Shown in pieces: positions 24,608 to 32,929 of a DNA stretch of 64,000 nucleotides; position 1 is the first letter of the stretch; every line of letters begins with the position of its first letter. Made by a program: the position numbers and the translations under genes. The notes under the pieces were generated by a model. The model searched no databases and had not been told where the DNA came from. It saw nothing but the letters and a program-made list of their open reading frames with translations. The stretch is taken from positions 1-64,000 of the forward strand of contig DASYBB010000243.1 of NCBI GenBank assembly GCA_036501025.1, written 5' to 3'. Origin of the DNA: DASUBV01 sp036501025 (GTDB lineage Bacteria > Actinomycetota > Actinomycetes > Streptosporangiales > Streptosporangiaceae).

Positions 24608-25177
24608 ATGGCGAACGAGCTGACAGGGCGCCGGATCGCGTTCCTGACCGCCAACGAGGGCATCGAGCAGGTCGAGCTCACCGAGCCCTGGCGGGCGGTC
24701 CGCGAGGCCGGCGGGAGCCCGGAGCTGCTGGCCCCCGAGGCCGGGACCGCGCAGGCCTTCCATCACCTGGACAAGGCCGACGCGTTCCCGGTCGATCGCG
24801 CGGTCGGCGACGCCGACCCGGCTGATTACGACGCGCTCGTCCTGCCCGGCGGCGTGGCCAACCCCGACCGGCTCCGGATGGAGCCCGCGGCCGTGCAGTT
24901 CGTCCGCGCGATGTTCGCCGCCGGCAAGCCGGCCGCGGTCATCTGCCACGGCCCGTGGACTCTGGTCGAGGCCGACCTGGTGCGCGGCCGGACCCTGACG
25001 TCCTGGCCCAGCGTGCGGACCGATATCCGCAACGCGGGCGGGACCTGGGCCGATGCCGAGGTCCAGGTCTGCACCCGGGGACCCAACGTCCTGGTGACCA
25101 GCCGCAAGCCCGACGACCTGCCCGCCTTCTGCGAGCGGCTGGTCGCCGAGTTCCAGCGGCAGGCCCAGCCGGCCTGA
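24608..25177 (+). CDS. DJ-1/PfpI-family protein (type 1 glutamine amidotransferase fold)
   Basis: A 189-residue protein of the PfpI/YhbO/DJ-1 family; members act as deglycases, stress chaperones or intracellular peptidases. The nucleophile Cys sits in the elbow AVICHGPWTLVEAD (near residue 116), with His next to it and an acidic residue near the N-terminus (ANEGIEQVELTEPW) as in YhbO-type proteins. The fold and length match the family. GGAGGG precedes ATG 24608. With the stress-type promoter upstream it fits a carbonyl or oxidative stress function. Confidence 0.92.
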   Translation: MANELTGRRIAFLTANEGIEQVELTEPWRAVREAGGSPELLAPEAGTAQAFHHLDKADAFPVDRAVGDADPADYDALVLPGGVANPDRLRMEPAAVQFVRAMFAAGKPAAVICHGPWTLVEADLVRGRTLTSWPSVRTDIRNAGGTWADAEVQVCTRGPNVLVTSRKPDDLPAFCERLVAEFQRQAQPA

Positions 25178-25366
25178 GGCAGCCATGACGGCCCACGGCG
25201 GGGTCCGGGGGCATCCGCGTTCGTTCCGCCGTCGGCGGTTCGGATCACACCCGCTGGATGACGCGCGATGCGTGCCGCTAGGGGCCTGCTCCGCCCAGGC
25301 AGGTGGCGCGCATGAACCGCCCCTCCGGAGGCAGAAAGCAGGGAAGCACACACGACAGGGGGAATC

Positions 25367-25885
25367 ATGACGGCAATACGTCAGCGGCAGTCCGGCACGG
25401 GCCTGCTGGGCATCTACCTCAACGATCACCTGGCCGGGGCGACCGCGGGCGCCGGGCTGGCCCACCGGATGGCGACCTCCGGCCACCAGCCGGCGACGAG
25501 CGGCACCCTCCGCCAGCTGGCCGTGGAGATCTCCCGGGACCGGGAAACCCTGCTGGAGCTCATGGCCGCGCTGGATGTCCCGGTCCGCGGCTACAAGGTC
25601 TGGGCGGCGTGGGCCGGGGAGAAGGCCGGGCGGCTGAAGCCCAACGGCCATCTGATGAGCCGGTCTCCCCTCAGCAGCCTGGAAGAGCTGGAGATGCTCC
25701 GGCTGGGCGTCGAGGGCAAGGCGGCCGGGTGGCGCACGCTCCGCGTCCTGGCCGAGCGGGACACCAGGCTCGACCCGGCTCGGCTCGACGACTTGATCTC
25801 CCGGGCCCGGCGCCAGGCCGACCAGCTCGAGGATCTGCGGGTGAACGCGGCGGACCAGGTCATCACGGCGGACCCGCCGAGCTAG
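25367..25885 (+). CDS. Conserved helical protein, function unknown
   Basis: A 172-residue protein, probably all-helical. Segments such as GLLGIYLNDHLAGATAGAGLAHRMA and LRQLAVEISRDRETLLELMAALDVP have the heptad-like pattern of four-helix-bundle, ferritin-like proteins, with His and Glu residues spaced in helices (NDHLAG, VEISRDRE). No signal peptide is evident. AGGGGGA lies four bases before ATG 25367. A metal-binding or stress-related function is possible given the neighbours, but no named family is claimed. The gene's last codons are duplicated just downstream (25868-25921). Confidence 0.65.
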   Translation: MTAIRQRQSGTGLLGIYLNDHLAGATAGAGLAHRMATSGHQPATSGTLRQLAVEISRDRETLLELMAALDVPVRGYKVWAAWAGEKAGRLKPNGHLMSRSPLSSLEELEMLRLGVEGKAAGWRTLRVLAERDTRLDPARLDDLISRARRQADQLEDLRVNAADQVITADPPS

Positions 25886-25921
25886 CCGCCCGGGGCGGAC
25901 CCGCCGAGCTAGCCGCCCGGG
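25868..25921 (+). repeat. 27-bp tandem duplication across a gene end
   Basis: Two identical 27-base copies (25868-25894 and 25895-25921) cover the last codons, the TAG stop and seven following bases of the upstream gene. The second copy is outside the gene. This looks like a recent slippage duplication. Confidence 0.95.
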
Positions 25922-25981
25922 GCGCGCCGTCCCGCCTGCGGACGCCGCGGCGGTTGCCGCCCTGCGGGCGGTGTCGGCCAC

Positions 25982-27184
25982 CTATGGCTGCAGGACGACC
26001 TTCATGCAGCCATCGGCCTTGTCGCGGAACAGCTCGTAGCCGCGCGGCGCGTCCTCCAGCGGGAGGTGGTGGGTGGCGAGGTCCCGGACGCCGAGCGGGT
26101 CGGCGTCGTCGGTGACGAGCGGCATGATCTCGCTGATCCACCGCTTGACATGGGCCTGGCCCATCCGCAGCTGGATCCCGCGGTCGAACATCTCCATCAG
26201 CGGCATCGGATCCGCCTCGCCGCCGTAGACGCCGCTGACCGAGACCGTGCCGCCCCGCCGGACGGCCTTGACGGCGGCGTGCAGCGCGTCCAGGCGGTCA
26301 GCGCCGGCCTTGTCGGCGAGCTTCTGCGCCACCGCGTCGGGGAGCAGCCCGCTGGCCTTCTGCGCCGTCTCCGCAAGCTTGCTGGCTAGGGGCGCCCGGT
26401 GGCCGTGGGCCTCCATGCCGACGGCATCGATGATGGCGTCCGGTCCCCGGCCGCCCGTCATGGCGATCAGGCCGCCGGCGATGTCGTCCAGCCCGTCCGG
26501 GTCGATGGCCTCCACCCCGTAGCCCAGGGCGGCCGCACGGCGCTCGGGCACCCGGTCCACCCCGATGACCCGCTCGATGCCGAGGTGCCGGGCGATCCGC
26601 GTGGCGAGCTGGCCGACTGGCCCGAGCCCGAGCACGGCCAGCGACCCGTCGGCCGGGGCGGCGGCGTAGGCGACGGCCTGCCAGGCGGTGGGCAGGATGT
26701 CGGACAGGTACAGGAACTGCTCGTCCGGGGGGCCGTGGGGGACCTGGACCGGGCCGAACTGGGCCTCCGGCACCCGCAGGTACTCGGCCTGGCCGCCGGG
26801 CACCGACCCGTACAAAGACGTGTAGCCGAACAGGGCCGCGCCCTTGCCCTGGTCCTTGACCTGCGTGGTCTCGCACTGGGCGAACAGCCCGCGGCTGCAC
26901 ATCCAGCAGTACCCGCAGGAGATATTGAACGGCACCACGACGCGATCGCCTTCAGCGAGGTGCCTGATCCGCGGGCCGGTCTCGACCACGACGCCCATCG
27001 CCTCGTGGCCCAGCACGTCGCCGGGCTTGAGGTAGGGGCCCAGCACGCCGTACAGGTGCAGGTCCGAGCCGCAGATGGCGGTCGACGTGACCTTGATGAT
27101 GATGTCGTTCGGCTCCAGGATCTGCGGGTCGGGCACGTCGGCGACCTCGACCTGCTCATGCCCCTGCCACGTCAGTGCTCGCAC
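25982..27184 (-). CDS. Zinc-dependent alcohol dehydrogenase (formaldehyde-dehydrogenase-like MDR)
   Basis: A 400-residue medium-chain dehydrogenase. Catalytic zinc ligands are Cys38 and His in AICGSDLHLY, plus GHEAMGVVVETG. The structural-zinc loop carries four Cys in NISCGYCWMCSRGLFAQC. The Rossmann motif is VLGLGPVGQLATRIA (around 184-198). An insert of about 40 residues and the sequence DAIIDAVGMEAHGH are typical of the glutathione-independent formaldehyde dehydrogenase branch, but the true substrate is unknown. Start at 27184 follows GGGAGGAAG. It is upstream of nothing on its strand and may be part of the local stress block. Confidence 0.9.
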   Translation of the reverse strand: MRALTWQGHEQVEVADVPDPQILEPNDIIIKVTSTAICGSDLHLYGVLGPYLKPGDVLGHEAMGVVVETGPRIRHLAEGDRVVVPFNISCGYCWMCSRGLFAQCETTQVKDQGKGAALFGYTSLYGSVPGGQAEYLRVPEAQFGPVQVPHGPPDEQFLYLSDILPTAWQAVAYAAAPADGSLAVLGLGPVGQLATRIARHLGIERVIGVDRVPERRAAALGYGVEAIDPDGLDDIAGGLIAMTGGRGPDAIIDAVGMEAHGHRAPLASKLAETAQKASGLLPDAVAQKLADKAGADRLDALHAAVKAVRRGGTVSVSGVYGGEADPMPLMEMFDRGIQLRMGQAHVKRWISEIMPLVTDDADPLGVRDLATHHLPLEDAPRGYELFRDKADGCMKVVLQP

Positions 27185-27269
27185 GGCTTCCTCCCGCTCC
27201 CCATGTTGTCGTCCGCTGCGCCGGGCACCCCGGCCCGGTCCAAGGCCGGGGCGCCGGTCAAGGCCAGCG

Positions 27270-27455
27270 TTAGCCGCGGCTCTGGTCGTCCACGGTCGCG
27301 CCGGGCGCGTTGCTCTTCACGGACTCGATCCCGTTCAGCGCCGACTCACGGCTCTCGTAGGTCTCGCTGGTCGCGATCACCTGCCCGTTCCCGGCGACGA
27401 GGTTGAAATGGAATGTGCCGCTGGTGCCCTTCTTCAGCACGAACTTTCCGGCCAT
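27270..27455 (-). CDS. YegP-family DUF1508 protein
   Basis: A 61-residue single-domain DUF1508 protein (YegP), a small alpha/beta fold. Signature FHFNLVAGNGQVIATSETYESRESALNGIESVKSNA is split here only by description. Other bacterial homologues are often stress-induced; biochemical function is undefined. AAGGAGG sits six bases before ATG 27455, and a stress-type promoter candidate lies 29 bases further up. Confidence 0.92.
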   Translation of the reverse strand: MAGKFVLKKGTSGTFHFNLVAGNGQVIATSETYESRESALNGIESVKSNAPGATVDDQSRG

Positions 27456-27483
27456 GTTTTCCTCCTTCGCTAGACGTCTTCGC

Positions 27484-27508
27484 CTACCCCGGACTGCCTT
27501 AGTGACAC
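27484..27508 (-). promoter_or_regulatory. SigB/SigF-type stress promoter candidate (minus strand)
   Basis: Read on the minus strand: GTGT (27508-27505), 15 bases, then GGGTAG (27489-27484), followed by the YegP start 29 bases on. It fits GNNT-N15-GGGTAN and shares the GGGTAG -10 with the elements at 24198 and 24560. Confidence 0.5.
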
Positions 27509-27531
27509 CCTCCGCCGCTTGCTGTCCCGCC

Positions 27532-28569
27532 TTATCGCTTCGGCGTCTCGCCGCCGGACTTGTGCAATTCCGCCGCGCTGGCCTGCGCGCCCGGATGGCC
27601 CGCCTCGGCCGCGGCCTGGCGCTCGGTCTCGGCGTTGATCTCGCCGCCGACCAGGACGGCCAGGCCCGCCAGGTACAGCCAGAAGATGAGGATGACCACG
27701 CCAGCGAACGCCCCGTAGGTCTTGCCGTACGACCCGAACTTCGCGACGTAGAACGAGAAGCCCAGCGAGGCGGCCAGGAAGATGACCGTGCCGATCACGC
27801 CGCCGGCGCTCACCCACTGCCAGCGCGGGAAGTCCCGGTTCGGGCCGACGTAGTAGTACACGGAGAACAGCAGCGAGATCGCGGCGACGGTCAGGACCCA
27901 GCGGACGACCGTCCACACGATCACGAAGGCCGTGCCCGCCACCGGGACATGCGCCTCGATGGCCGACCCGAGGGACGCGCCGAAGACGATCAGCGCCGAG
28001 GCGATCCCGCCGAATATCACCGTGGCCAGCATCAGCGGGATGGCGTAGAGGCGCTTGGCGGCGAACTTGCGGTCCACCGGGACCTCGTAGGCGACGTCGA
28101 GGCCGGTCTGCAGGGCGGCCATCCCGCCCGAGGCGCTCCACACGGCGAGGACGACGCCGATGATCAGGGCGGTGAGCGACGACGATGACGAGCGGCTGGT
28201 CGCCGAGTGCACGGCCTGGGTGAACACGCCGGACGCGCCGGGCGGCAGCGCGGTGTTCAGCCCGTTCACCAGGTGCCTCACTGTCGAGGCGCCGACGTGC
28301 ACCAGGGTGACGACGCCGAGCACGGCGATGACCGTCGGGAACATGGCCAGGAACCAGTGGTAGGCCAGGCTGCCCGCGGTCATCGAGCAGCGGTCGCGGG
28401 TGAACTTGCTCCCCGTCCGCACGAGCGTGTTCCGCCAGCCGGCCGCGCCGATCTCGAGCGGCGAGTCCGGGCCGCCTTCCACGTGCTTGTTCGGCGGGAT
28501 CGTCTCCTGGCTCGGCCGCACCCGCCCGGCGCCGGCGGGCTGGGCGGCATGTGCCGCGTCACTGCTCAC
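27532..28569 (-). CDS. YihY/BrkB-family inner membrane protein
   Basis: A 345-residue polytopic protein of the YihY/BrkB family (often misnamed ribonuclease BN). After a 45-residue polar N-terminus come about six helices. Typical segments are DRCSMTAGSLAYHWFLAMFPTVIAVLG, WSASGGMAALQTGLDVAYEV, FSVYYYVGPNRDFPRWQWVSAGGVIGT and YGKTYGAFAGVVILIFWLYLAGLAVLVGGEINAE, here quoted in parts. Function is uncertain; proposed roles include transport and envelope integrity. GTG 28569 is chosen because CAGGAG lies just upstream; an earlier start at 28635 lacks one. Confidence 0.9.
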   Translation of the reverse strand: MSSDAAHAAQPAGAGRVRPSQETIPPNKHVEGGPDSPLEIGAAGWRNTLVRTGSKFTRDRCSMTAGSLAYHWFLAMFPTVIAVLGVVTLVHVGASTVRHLVNGLNTALPPGASGVFTQAVHSATSRSSSSSLTALIIGVVLAVWSASGGMAALQTGLDVAYEVPVDRKFAAKRLYAIPLMLATVIFGGIASALIVFGASLGSAIEAHVPVAGTAFVIVWTVVRWVLTVAAISLLFSVYYYVGPNRDFPRWQWVSAGGVIGTVIFLAASLGFSFYVAKFGSYGKTYGAFAGVVILIFWLYLAGLAVLVGGEINAETERQAAAEAGHPGAQASAAELHKSGGETPKR

Positions 28570-28612
28570 GAAGGCTCCTGACTGACGGCCGGCTCCGGGT
28601 CGGAGCCCCCGC

Positions 28613-28637
28613 CTGCCCACGGCCGGTCCCCTCAAAC
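28613..28637 (-). promoter_or_regulatory. Weaker SigB/SigF-type promoter candidate (minus strand)
   Basis: On the minus strand: GTTT (28637-28634), 15 bases, then GGGCAG (28618-28613), 43 bases before the BrkB-family start. It has a perfect -35-like box but one change (T to C) in the -10-like box compared with the three better elements in this block. Confidence 0.35.
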
Positions 28638-28741
28638 CAGCCCGTCACCGGCGGGCGCGGCATTCCGGCCGGCCTCCCCGGTGCTCGGTGCGGAACGTGC
28701 GGCAGGCATGCCCGGCGCGGGGGCCGGGCACAAGCTCACGC

Positions 28742-29734
28742 ATGGACCCGGGGCTGGCGCTGCGCGAGATCGCCTTCGAGCTGGAGCGGGCGGGCGCGCC
28801 CACCTACCGGGTCCGGGCCTTCCGGCGGGCGGCCCGGGCCGCCGGTGACCTCAGCCCCGCCGAGCTGAGCGCCCGGCTCGCGGCCGGGACGCTGCGCCAG
28901 GTGCCGGGCATCGGCCCGGTCACCGCCGAGGTCATCGAGCAGGCGGCCGCCGGCCAGCCCCCCGCCTACCTCACCCGGCTGCGCGATGAGGCCCCGCCGG
29001 CGGAGCGGAGCCCGCTGCGGGCCGCCCTGCGCGGTGACTGCCACGCGCATTCCGACTGGTCCGACGGCGGCAGCCCGCCGTGGGAGATGGCCGAGGCCGC
29101 GCGCGGCCTCGGCCACGAGTGGCTGGCCCTCACCGATCACTCGCCGCGGCTGACCGTGGCCCGCGGCCTGCCGGCCGAGCGCCTGGAGGCCCAGCTCGAG
29201 CTGGTCGCCGGGCTGAACGCGGAGCTGGCCCCGTTCCGCGTGCTGACCGGGATCGAGGTCGACATCCTCGAGGACGGCGCGCTCGACCAGCGTGAGGACC
29301 TGCTCGCCCGCCTGGACGTGGTCGTCGCCAGCGTGCACTCGCAGCTGCGGATGCCGAGCGGGCCGATGACCGCGCGGATGGTGGCCGCCGTCCGCAACCC
29401 GCACGTGGACGTGCTGGGTCACTGCACCGGGCAGATGGTGGCCGGCCGGGGCCGCCCGCCGTCGGACTTCGACGCCCGCGCGGTGTTCGCGGCCTGCGCG
29501 GAGAGCGGGGTCGCGGTCGAGATCAACTGCCGCCCCGAACGGCAGGACCCGCCCGGCCCGCTGCTGCGCCAGGCCGCCGCGGCCGGGTGCCTGTTCGCCA
29601 TCGACACCGACGCGCACGCGCCGGGGCAGCTCGACTGGCTCGGCAGCGGCTGCGCCCGGGCGGAGGAAGCCGGCGTCGGCCCCGAGCGCATCATCAACGC
29701 CCGCACCGCCGACGCGGTGACGGCCGGGCGCTAG
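28742..29734 (+). CDS. PHP-domain phosphoesterase with N-terminal helix-hairpin-helix region (PolX-like C-terminal half)
   Basis: A 330-residue protein. Residues about 1-80 are a helical region with a helix-hairpin-helix-like turn (LRQVPGIGPVTAEVIEQAA), as in the DNA-binding part of family X polymerases. Residues about 95-325 form a PHP domain with metal ligands in GDCHAHSDWSDG, LTDHSPR, GIEVDIL, SVHSQL, DVLGHCTG and IDTDAHAPGQ. This order mirrors the 3'-5' exonuclease end of bacterial PolX, without the polymerase palm. A DNA-repair phosphoesterase is likely; a histidinol-phosphatase-like role is less so. Usual length for these shorter PolX-related proteins. Divergent from the BrkB gene. Confidence 0.85.
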   Translation: MDPGLALREIAFELERAGAPTYRVRAFRRAARAAGDLSPAELSARLAAGTLRQVPGIGPVTAEVIEQAAAGQPPAYLTRLRDEAPPAERSPLRAALRGDCHAHSDWSDGGSPPWEMAEAARGLGHEWLALTDHSPRLTVARGLPAERLEAQLELVAGLNAELAPFRVLTGIEVDILEDGALDQREDLLARLDVVVASVHSQLRMPSGPMTARMVAAVRNPHVDVLGHCTGQMVAGRGRPPSDFDARAVFAACAESGVAVEINCRPERQDPPGPLLRQAAAAGCLFAIDTDAHAPGQLDWLGSGCARAEEAGVGPERIINARTADAVTAGR

Positions 29735-29756
29735 CCGACCCGCCGGGGACGGCTCC

Positions 29757-30716
29757 TCAGCCCGCCTCCTCGCGCAGCCGGGGCAGGACGGTGCTGCCGT
29801 AGAAGTCGAAGAAGCCCTCGACGTCCGGGCCGACCTGGCTCACGTAGACCTCGTCGAACCCGGCTGAGATGAAGTCCAGCACGCCGGCCACGTGCACGGC
29901 CGGGTCGGGCCCGCACGGCACGCCGATCATCTCCTCGCTGACCAGCGCGGACAGCTCGCGGAACTGGCGGGGCGAGGGCAGCAGCTGGGCCGCCTCGCCC
30001 GGGATGAAGTCAGTGGGCCACAGCCGGTGCATGGTCGCCCGGGCCGCCGCCTCGTCGGGTCCCCAGCACACCTTGTAGCCGCCCTGGACCGGGCGGTCGC
30101 CGCCGCCCGACTCCCGGAACAGCCGGACCAGGTCAGCGACGGGGTGCGTGTGGATGTAGCCGTCGGCGATCCGCCCGGCCAGCCGGGCCGACTTCTCCCC
30201 GAACCCGGACATGTAGACCGGCGGCGGATCGTCGGGCACGGAGTACAGCCGGGCCGTGTGCACCGTGTAGTGCTCGCCCTCGTGGGTGATCTGCTTGCCG
30301 GTCATCAGCTCCCGGATGACGTGCACGGCCTCCTCGAGCATCTCCAGCCGCTCCTCGGCCGGCGGCCAGGACCCGCCCGTGACGTGCTCGTTGAGCGCCT
30401 CGCCGCTGCCGACCCCGAGGGTGAACCGGCCGTCGGTCAGCAGCGCCGAGGTCGCTGCGGCCTGGGCCACGATGGCGGGGTGCATCCGGCTCAGCGGGCA
30501 GGTCACCGCCGTGGTCACCGGCAGCGAGCAGGTCTGCGAGATGGCGCCGATCATGGACCAGACGAAGCCGCTCTCGCCCTGCTCGTCCAGCCACGGGTGA
30601 TAGTGGTCCGAGATCCACAGGCCGTCGAACCCGGCCTGCTCGGCCAGCTGGGCCTGGCGGACGATCTCGCGGGGATCGTGCTCCTCAGAGGAGAGGAAGT
30701 AACCGAAACGGGTCAT
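29757..30716 (-). CDS. LLM-class F420-dependent oxidoreductase (G6PD-related)
   Basis: A 319-residue luciferase-like TIM-barrel enzyme resembling the F420-dependent glucose-6-phosphate dehydrogenase (FGD)-related family. Supporting segments are FGYFLSSEEHDPREIVRQA, GLWISDHYHPWLDEQGESGF, VTTAVTCPLSRMHPAIVAQ and FTLGVGSGEALNEHVTG. FGD itself oxidises G6P and reduces F420; this branch also includes enzymes with other substrates. ATG 30716 starts at the first barrel strand; the preceding GAAGAGGTGAC gives a ribosome site. It shares cofactor logic with the other F420-linked genes in the window. Confidence 0.88.
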   Translation of the reverse strand: MTRFGYFLSSEEHDPREIVRQAQLAEQAGFDGLWISDHYHPWLDEQGESGFVWSMIGAISQTCSLPVTTAVTCPLSRMHPAIVAQAAATSALLTDGRFTLGVGSGEALNEHVTGGSWPPAEERLEMLEEAVHVIRELMTGKQITHEGEHYTVHTARLYSVPDDPPPVYMSGFGEKSARLAGRIADGYIHTHPVADLVRLFRESGGGDRPVQGGYKVCWGPDEAAARATMHRLWPTDFIPGEAAQLLPSPRQFRELSALVSEEMIGVPCGPDPAVHVAGVLDFISAGFDEVYVSQVGPDVEGFFDFYGSTVLPRLREEAG

Positions 30717-30835
30717 AACTGTCACCTCTTCCGGGTCGCGGCGCACGGCGGCTGAGTTTCGCCGGAACGGGTCCCTCCTGCGGCCCGGGCATCAGCCCCC
30801 AGTCATCCCTACCCACCCGGCTGCATGACCCGGCC

Positions 30836-31888
30836 TCAGCGCACCAGCCGGGCCCCGATCACTGCGGCCACCTGCTCTGGCACCTCGACCGGCATGCCGT
30901 GCGCGGCGTCGGCCAGGACGACTTCCTCCGCGACACCGCCGCCCGCCCGGTAGGCGTCGAGCACCGCCCGCGTCTGCTCCTCCATCGGCTGCGGCGGCAG
31001 CACGTCGTCGCCCGGCCACCCCGGCACCGCCCCGAGCTGGCCGAGGTAGCCCAGGTCGAACATGGAGGTGTCTGACACCACCTGGTCCTGGCCGCCGCGC
31101 AGCCAGGTCACCGGCGGCTTGCGGGCCAGGCCGGCGAACGCCGAGGCGTTGTACCACCGCGGCGACATGGAGTTGAGGACGCCGCGGGCCCCCGGCGCCA
31201 CGCCGGGCCAGTTCGTCGAGGCGGTCGCGTCACCCGGGCTGAAGTCGTCGCCGGTCCGGGTGCGCAGCACCTCGTCGAGCAGGAACTCCTCGTCGACGTG
31301 GGCGGCGTTGCCGCGCGGCCCGAAGAACTGCCGCATGGTCAGCCGCGGGCTGGTCTGCGGCTCGTCCTCCGACCGGTCGCCCGCGGCGAAACGCTGGTAT
31401 ACCCCCGGCGCGGCCGTCCCCCCGCCGGTCGCCGCGAAGTCGGCGAAGCAGGCCGTGCCGCCGGCGCCCTTCGTCCCGCCGAACCCGTACGGCGACAGCG
31501 GCGCCACCATCGTCAGCGAGGCCAGGTCAGCCGGATAGGCCAGCGCGTACTGCCACAGGACGCCGCCGCCCATCGACCACCCCGCCGCATTGACCGACGC
31601 GCGGTCGGCCAGGCCCAGCGTGACCAGCAGCGACCGCAGGTCCTCGGCCATATCGCCGAGCCCCCGCGTGGCGTCTACCGGCCGTCCCTCGGTGCGCCCG
31701 AAGCCCCGCAGGTCCGGCGCGATGACCCGCACATCGCCGGGCAGCCGTGCGGCGACGTACCGCCACCACCCGCCCGAGACCATGTTCCCGTGCACCAGCA
31801 GCAGCGGCACCCCGTCCGCCGGCCCGCCCGTCCATACATGCATCTCAAGCCGGTCCGTCGTCACCGTCGACGAAGCAAGATCACCCAT
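30836..31888 (-). CDS. Alpha/beta-fold hydrolase
   Basis: A 350-residue alpha/beta hydrolase. The oxyanion HG is in LLLVHGNMVSGGWW, the nucleophile elbow is GWSMGGG (Ser near 110), and the final His is in DAAHGMPVEVPEQ, with an Asp likely in LRGGQDQVVSD. A long cap insertion (about 140-240) is present. ATG 31888 starts next to the first strand; the reading frame stays open upstream but without conserved sequence. The substrate is unknown; the lack of a signal peptide suggests a cytosolic enzyme. Confidence 0.88.
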   Translation of the reverse strand: MGDLASSTVTTDRLEMHVWTGGPADGVPLLLVHGNMVSGGWWRYVAARLPGDVRVIAPDLRGFGRTEGRPVDATRGLGDMAEDLRSLLVTLGLADRASVNAAGWSMGGGVLWQYALAYPADLASLTMVAPLSPYGFGGTKGAGGTACFADFAATGGGTAAPGVYQRFAAGDRSEDEPQTSPRLTMRQFFGPRGNAAHVDEEFLLDEVLRTRTGDDFSPGDATASTNWPGVAPGARGVLNSMSPRWYNASAFAGLARKPPVTWLRGGQDQVVSDTSMFDLGYLGQLGAVPGWPGDDVLPPQPMEEQTRAVLDAYRAGGGVAEEVVLADAAHGMPVEVPEQVAAVIGARLVR

Positions 31889-32251
31889 CCCGCGAGTCAA
31901 CCAGCCCGCCGTGCCCGGCAGCAGGAAATCCCCAGCAAACGTCCGCAAACACCTGAACCCGCCTAGCCCGCGAGCAGCAGGCGCCTCAATGAAGCAGGCG
32001 TTGCAGCGGCCGACCGGGCCGCCTGCCCGCAATGGCGGCCCGTCACGGGGCCCGCCGCGGCCTGAAGGCGGCCATCAGTCCCTCGACAACGACATGAACG
32101 TACATTCGCTGTTGCTCTAGCAGCAGCAACGTTACGCCCATGTCGTATGCGCGCGCCGCCGGTCGCTGGTGGCTAGTCGCATCGGTCACAGCGGCCCTGG
32201 CGGCCCCTCCAGCCCCTGACGGATCCCGCGCTTGGGCGGCCTTAGGGCCCG
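31889..32251. other. 363-base intergenic region with an imperfect dyad and lower GC patch
   Basis: No convincing gene. A relatively AT-richer patch at about 32085-32150 holds an imperfect inverted repeat: CGACATGNNCGTA (32090-32102) facing its partner ending at 32145, with an inner GTTGCT (32111-32116) / AGCAAC (32125-32130) stem. A 32-codon minus-strand reading frame (32043-32141) has codon use unlike the neighbours and no ribosome site. The region should contain the promoter of the leftward alpha/beta hydrolase gene. Confidence 0.5.
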
Positions 32252-32719
32252 CTAGCTCTGGGTGGCTTCCTCGACCAGGCGGGCCAGGTGGTCCAGGGCC
32301 ATCCGGGTGCCGGCCTCGTTGTCGGCGGGCGGGATGCGGTCGGGGACCTGCTCGTGCAGGACGGTCACGTCGGTCCCGCCGCCGGCGTCGGCCAGGGTGG
32401 TCGTCATCGTCATCTCGCCGGCCAGGCCGGGGTCGGCCGACTCGAACTCGAACACCTCGGTCACCTGCTCGTCGGGCACCAGGCGGGTGAAGCGGCCGTG
32501 GTAGGTGTCGGTGCGGGCGGCCGACTTGCCGGTGCCGGTCGGCGCGTCGTAGGTGAGCGACACCCGGAACGAGCCGCCCTCGCGGGCGTCGAACTCGTGG
32601 ACCTGGCTGCTCATGCCGTCGGGCACCCGCCACTGCTGGATCGCGCCGGCGTCGAGCAGCGCCCGGTAGACCGCCGGGCGCGGGGCGCGGACGTGGCGAG
32701 TGACGCGGGTCGAGTACAT
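32252..32719 (-). CDS. SRPBCC-family (AHSA1-like) ligand-binding protein
   Basis: A 155-residue START/Bet v1-like helix-grip protein of the Activator of Hsp90 ATPase homologue family. The N-terminus TRHVRAPRPAVYRALLDAGAIQQW and the middle FDAREGGSFRVSLTYD, VTEVFEFESADPGLAGEMTMTTTL are characteristic, and the last helix contains the LDHLARLVEEA pattern. Members bind hydrophobic ligands or toxin-like compounds; often they sit beside ArsR regulators, which is not the case here. Stand-alone leftward gene. Confidence 0.9.
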   Translation of the reverse strand: MYSTRVTRHVRAPRPAVYRALLDAGAIQQWRVPDGMSSQVHEFDAREGGSFRVSLTYDAPTGTGKSAARTDTYHGRFTRLVPDEQVTEVFEFESADPGLAGEMTMTTTLADAGGGTDVTVLHEQVPDRIPPADNEAGTRMALDHLARLVEEATQS

Positions 32720-32822
32720 CTGCCCAGCCTAGGACGGGGCCGCCGGCGGGCACGCCGCGGCGCGCGGGCCGCGGCCGCCGGCAGTAACTACCCTGCATTT
32801 CCCGCTATCTGGCACTTTGATC

Positions 32823-32892
32823 TTGACAGCGCCGGTACGGCCGAGTTTCTATCGATCTTGGAATCAGATTCTAATTATCAGAACGCGATTCT
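32823..32892 (+). promoter_or_regulatory. Candidate promoter and operator of the acyl-CoA operon
   Basis: TTGACA at 32823-32828 and TTTCTA at 32846-32851 are spaced 17 bases. They are followed by an AT-rich stretch containing two GATTCT direct repeats (near 32867 and 32887) and facing ATTCT/AGAAC half-sites about 7 bases apart. This is the most AT-rich segment near any operon in the window and ends about 40 bases before the first dehydrogenase gene. The regulator, possibly TetR-like, is not encoded next door. Confidence 0.45.
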
Positions 32893-32929
32893 GTTCAGCC
32901 GGCTCATCGGAGAGCGCGGGAGGGTCGCC

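Noticed and set aside
32140..32490. Plus-strand frame with a signal-like start (SYARAAGRWWLVASV)
   Set aside because: Most of it is antisense to the SRPBCC gene, it lacks a ribosome site and ends in low-complexity sequence.
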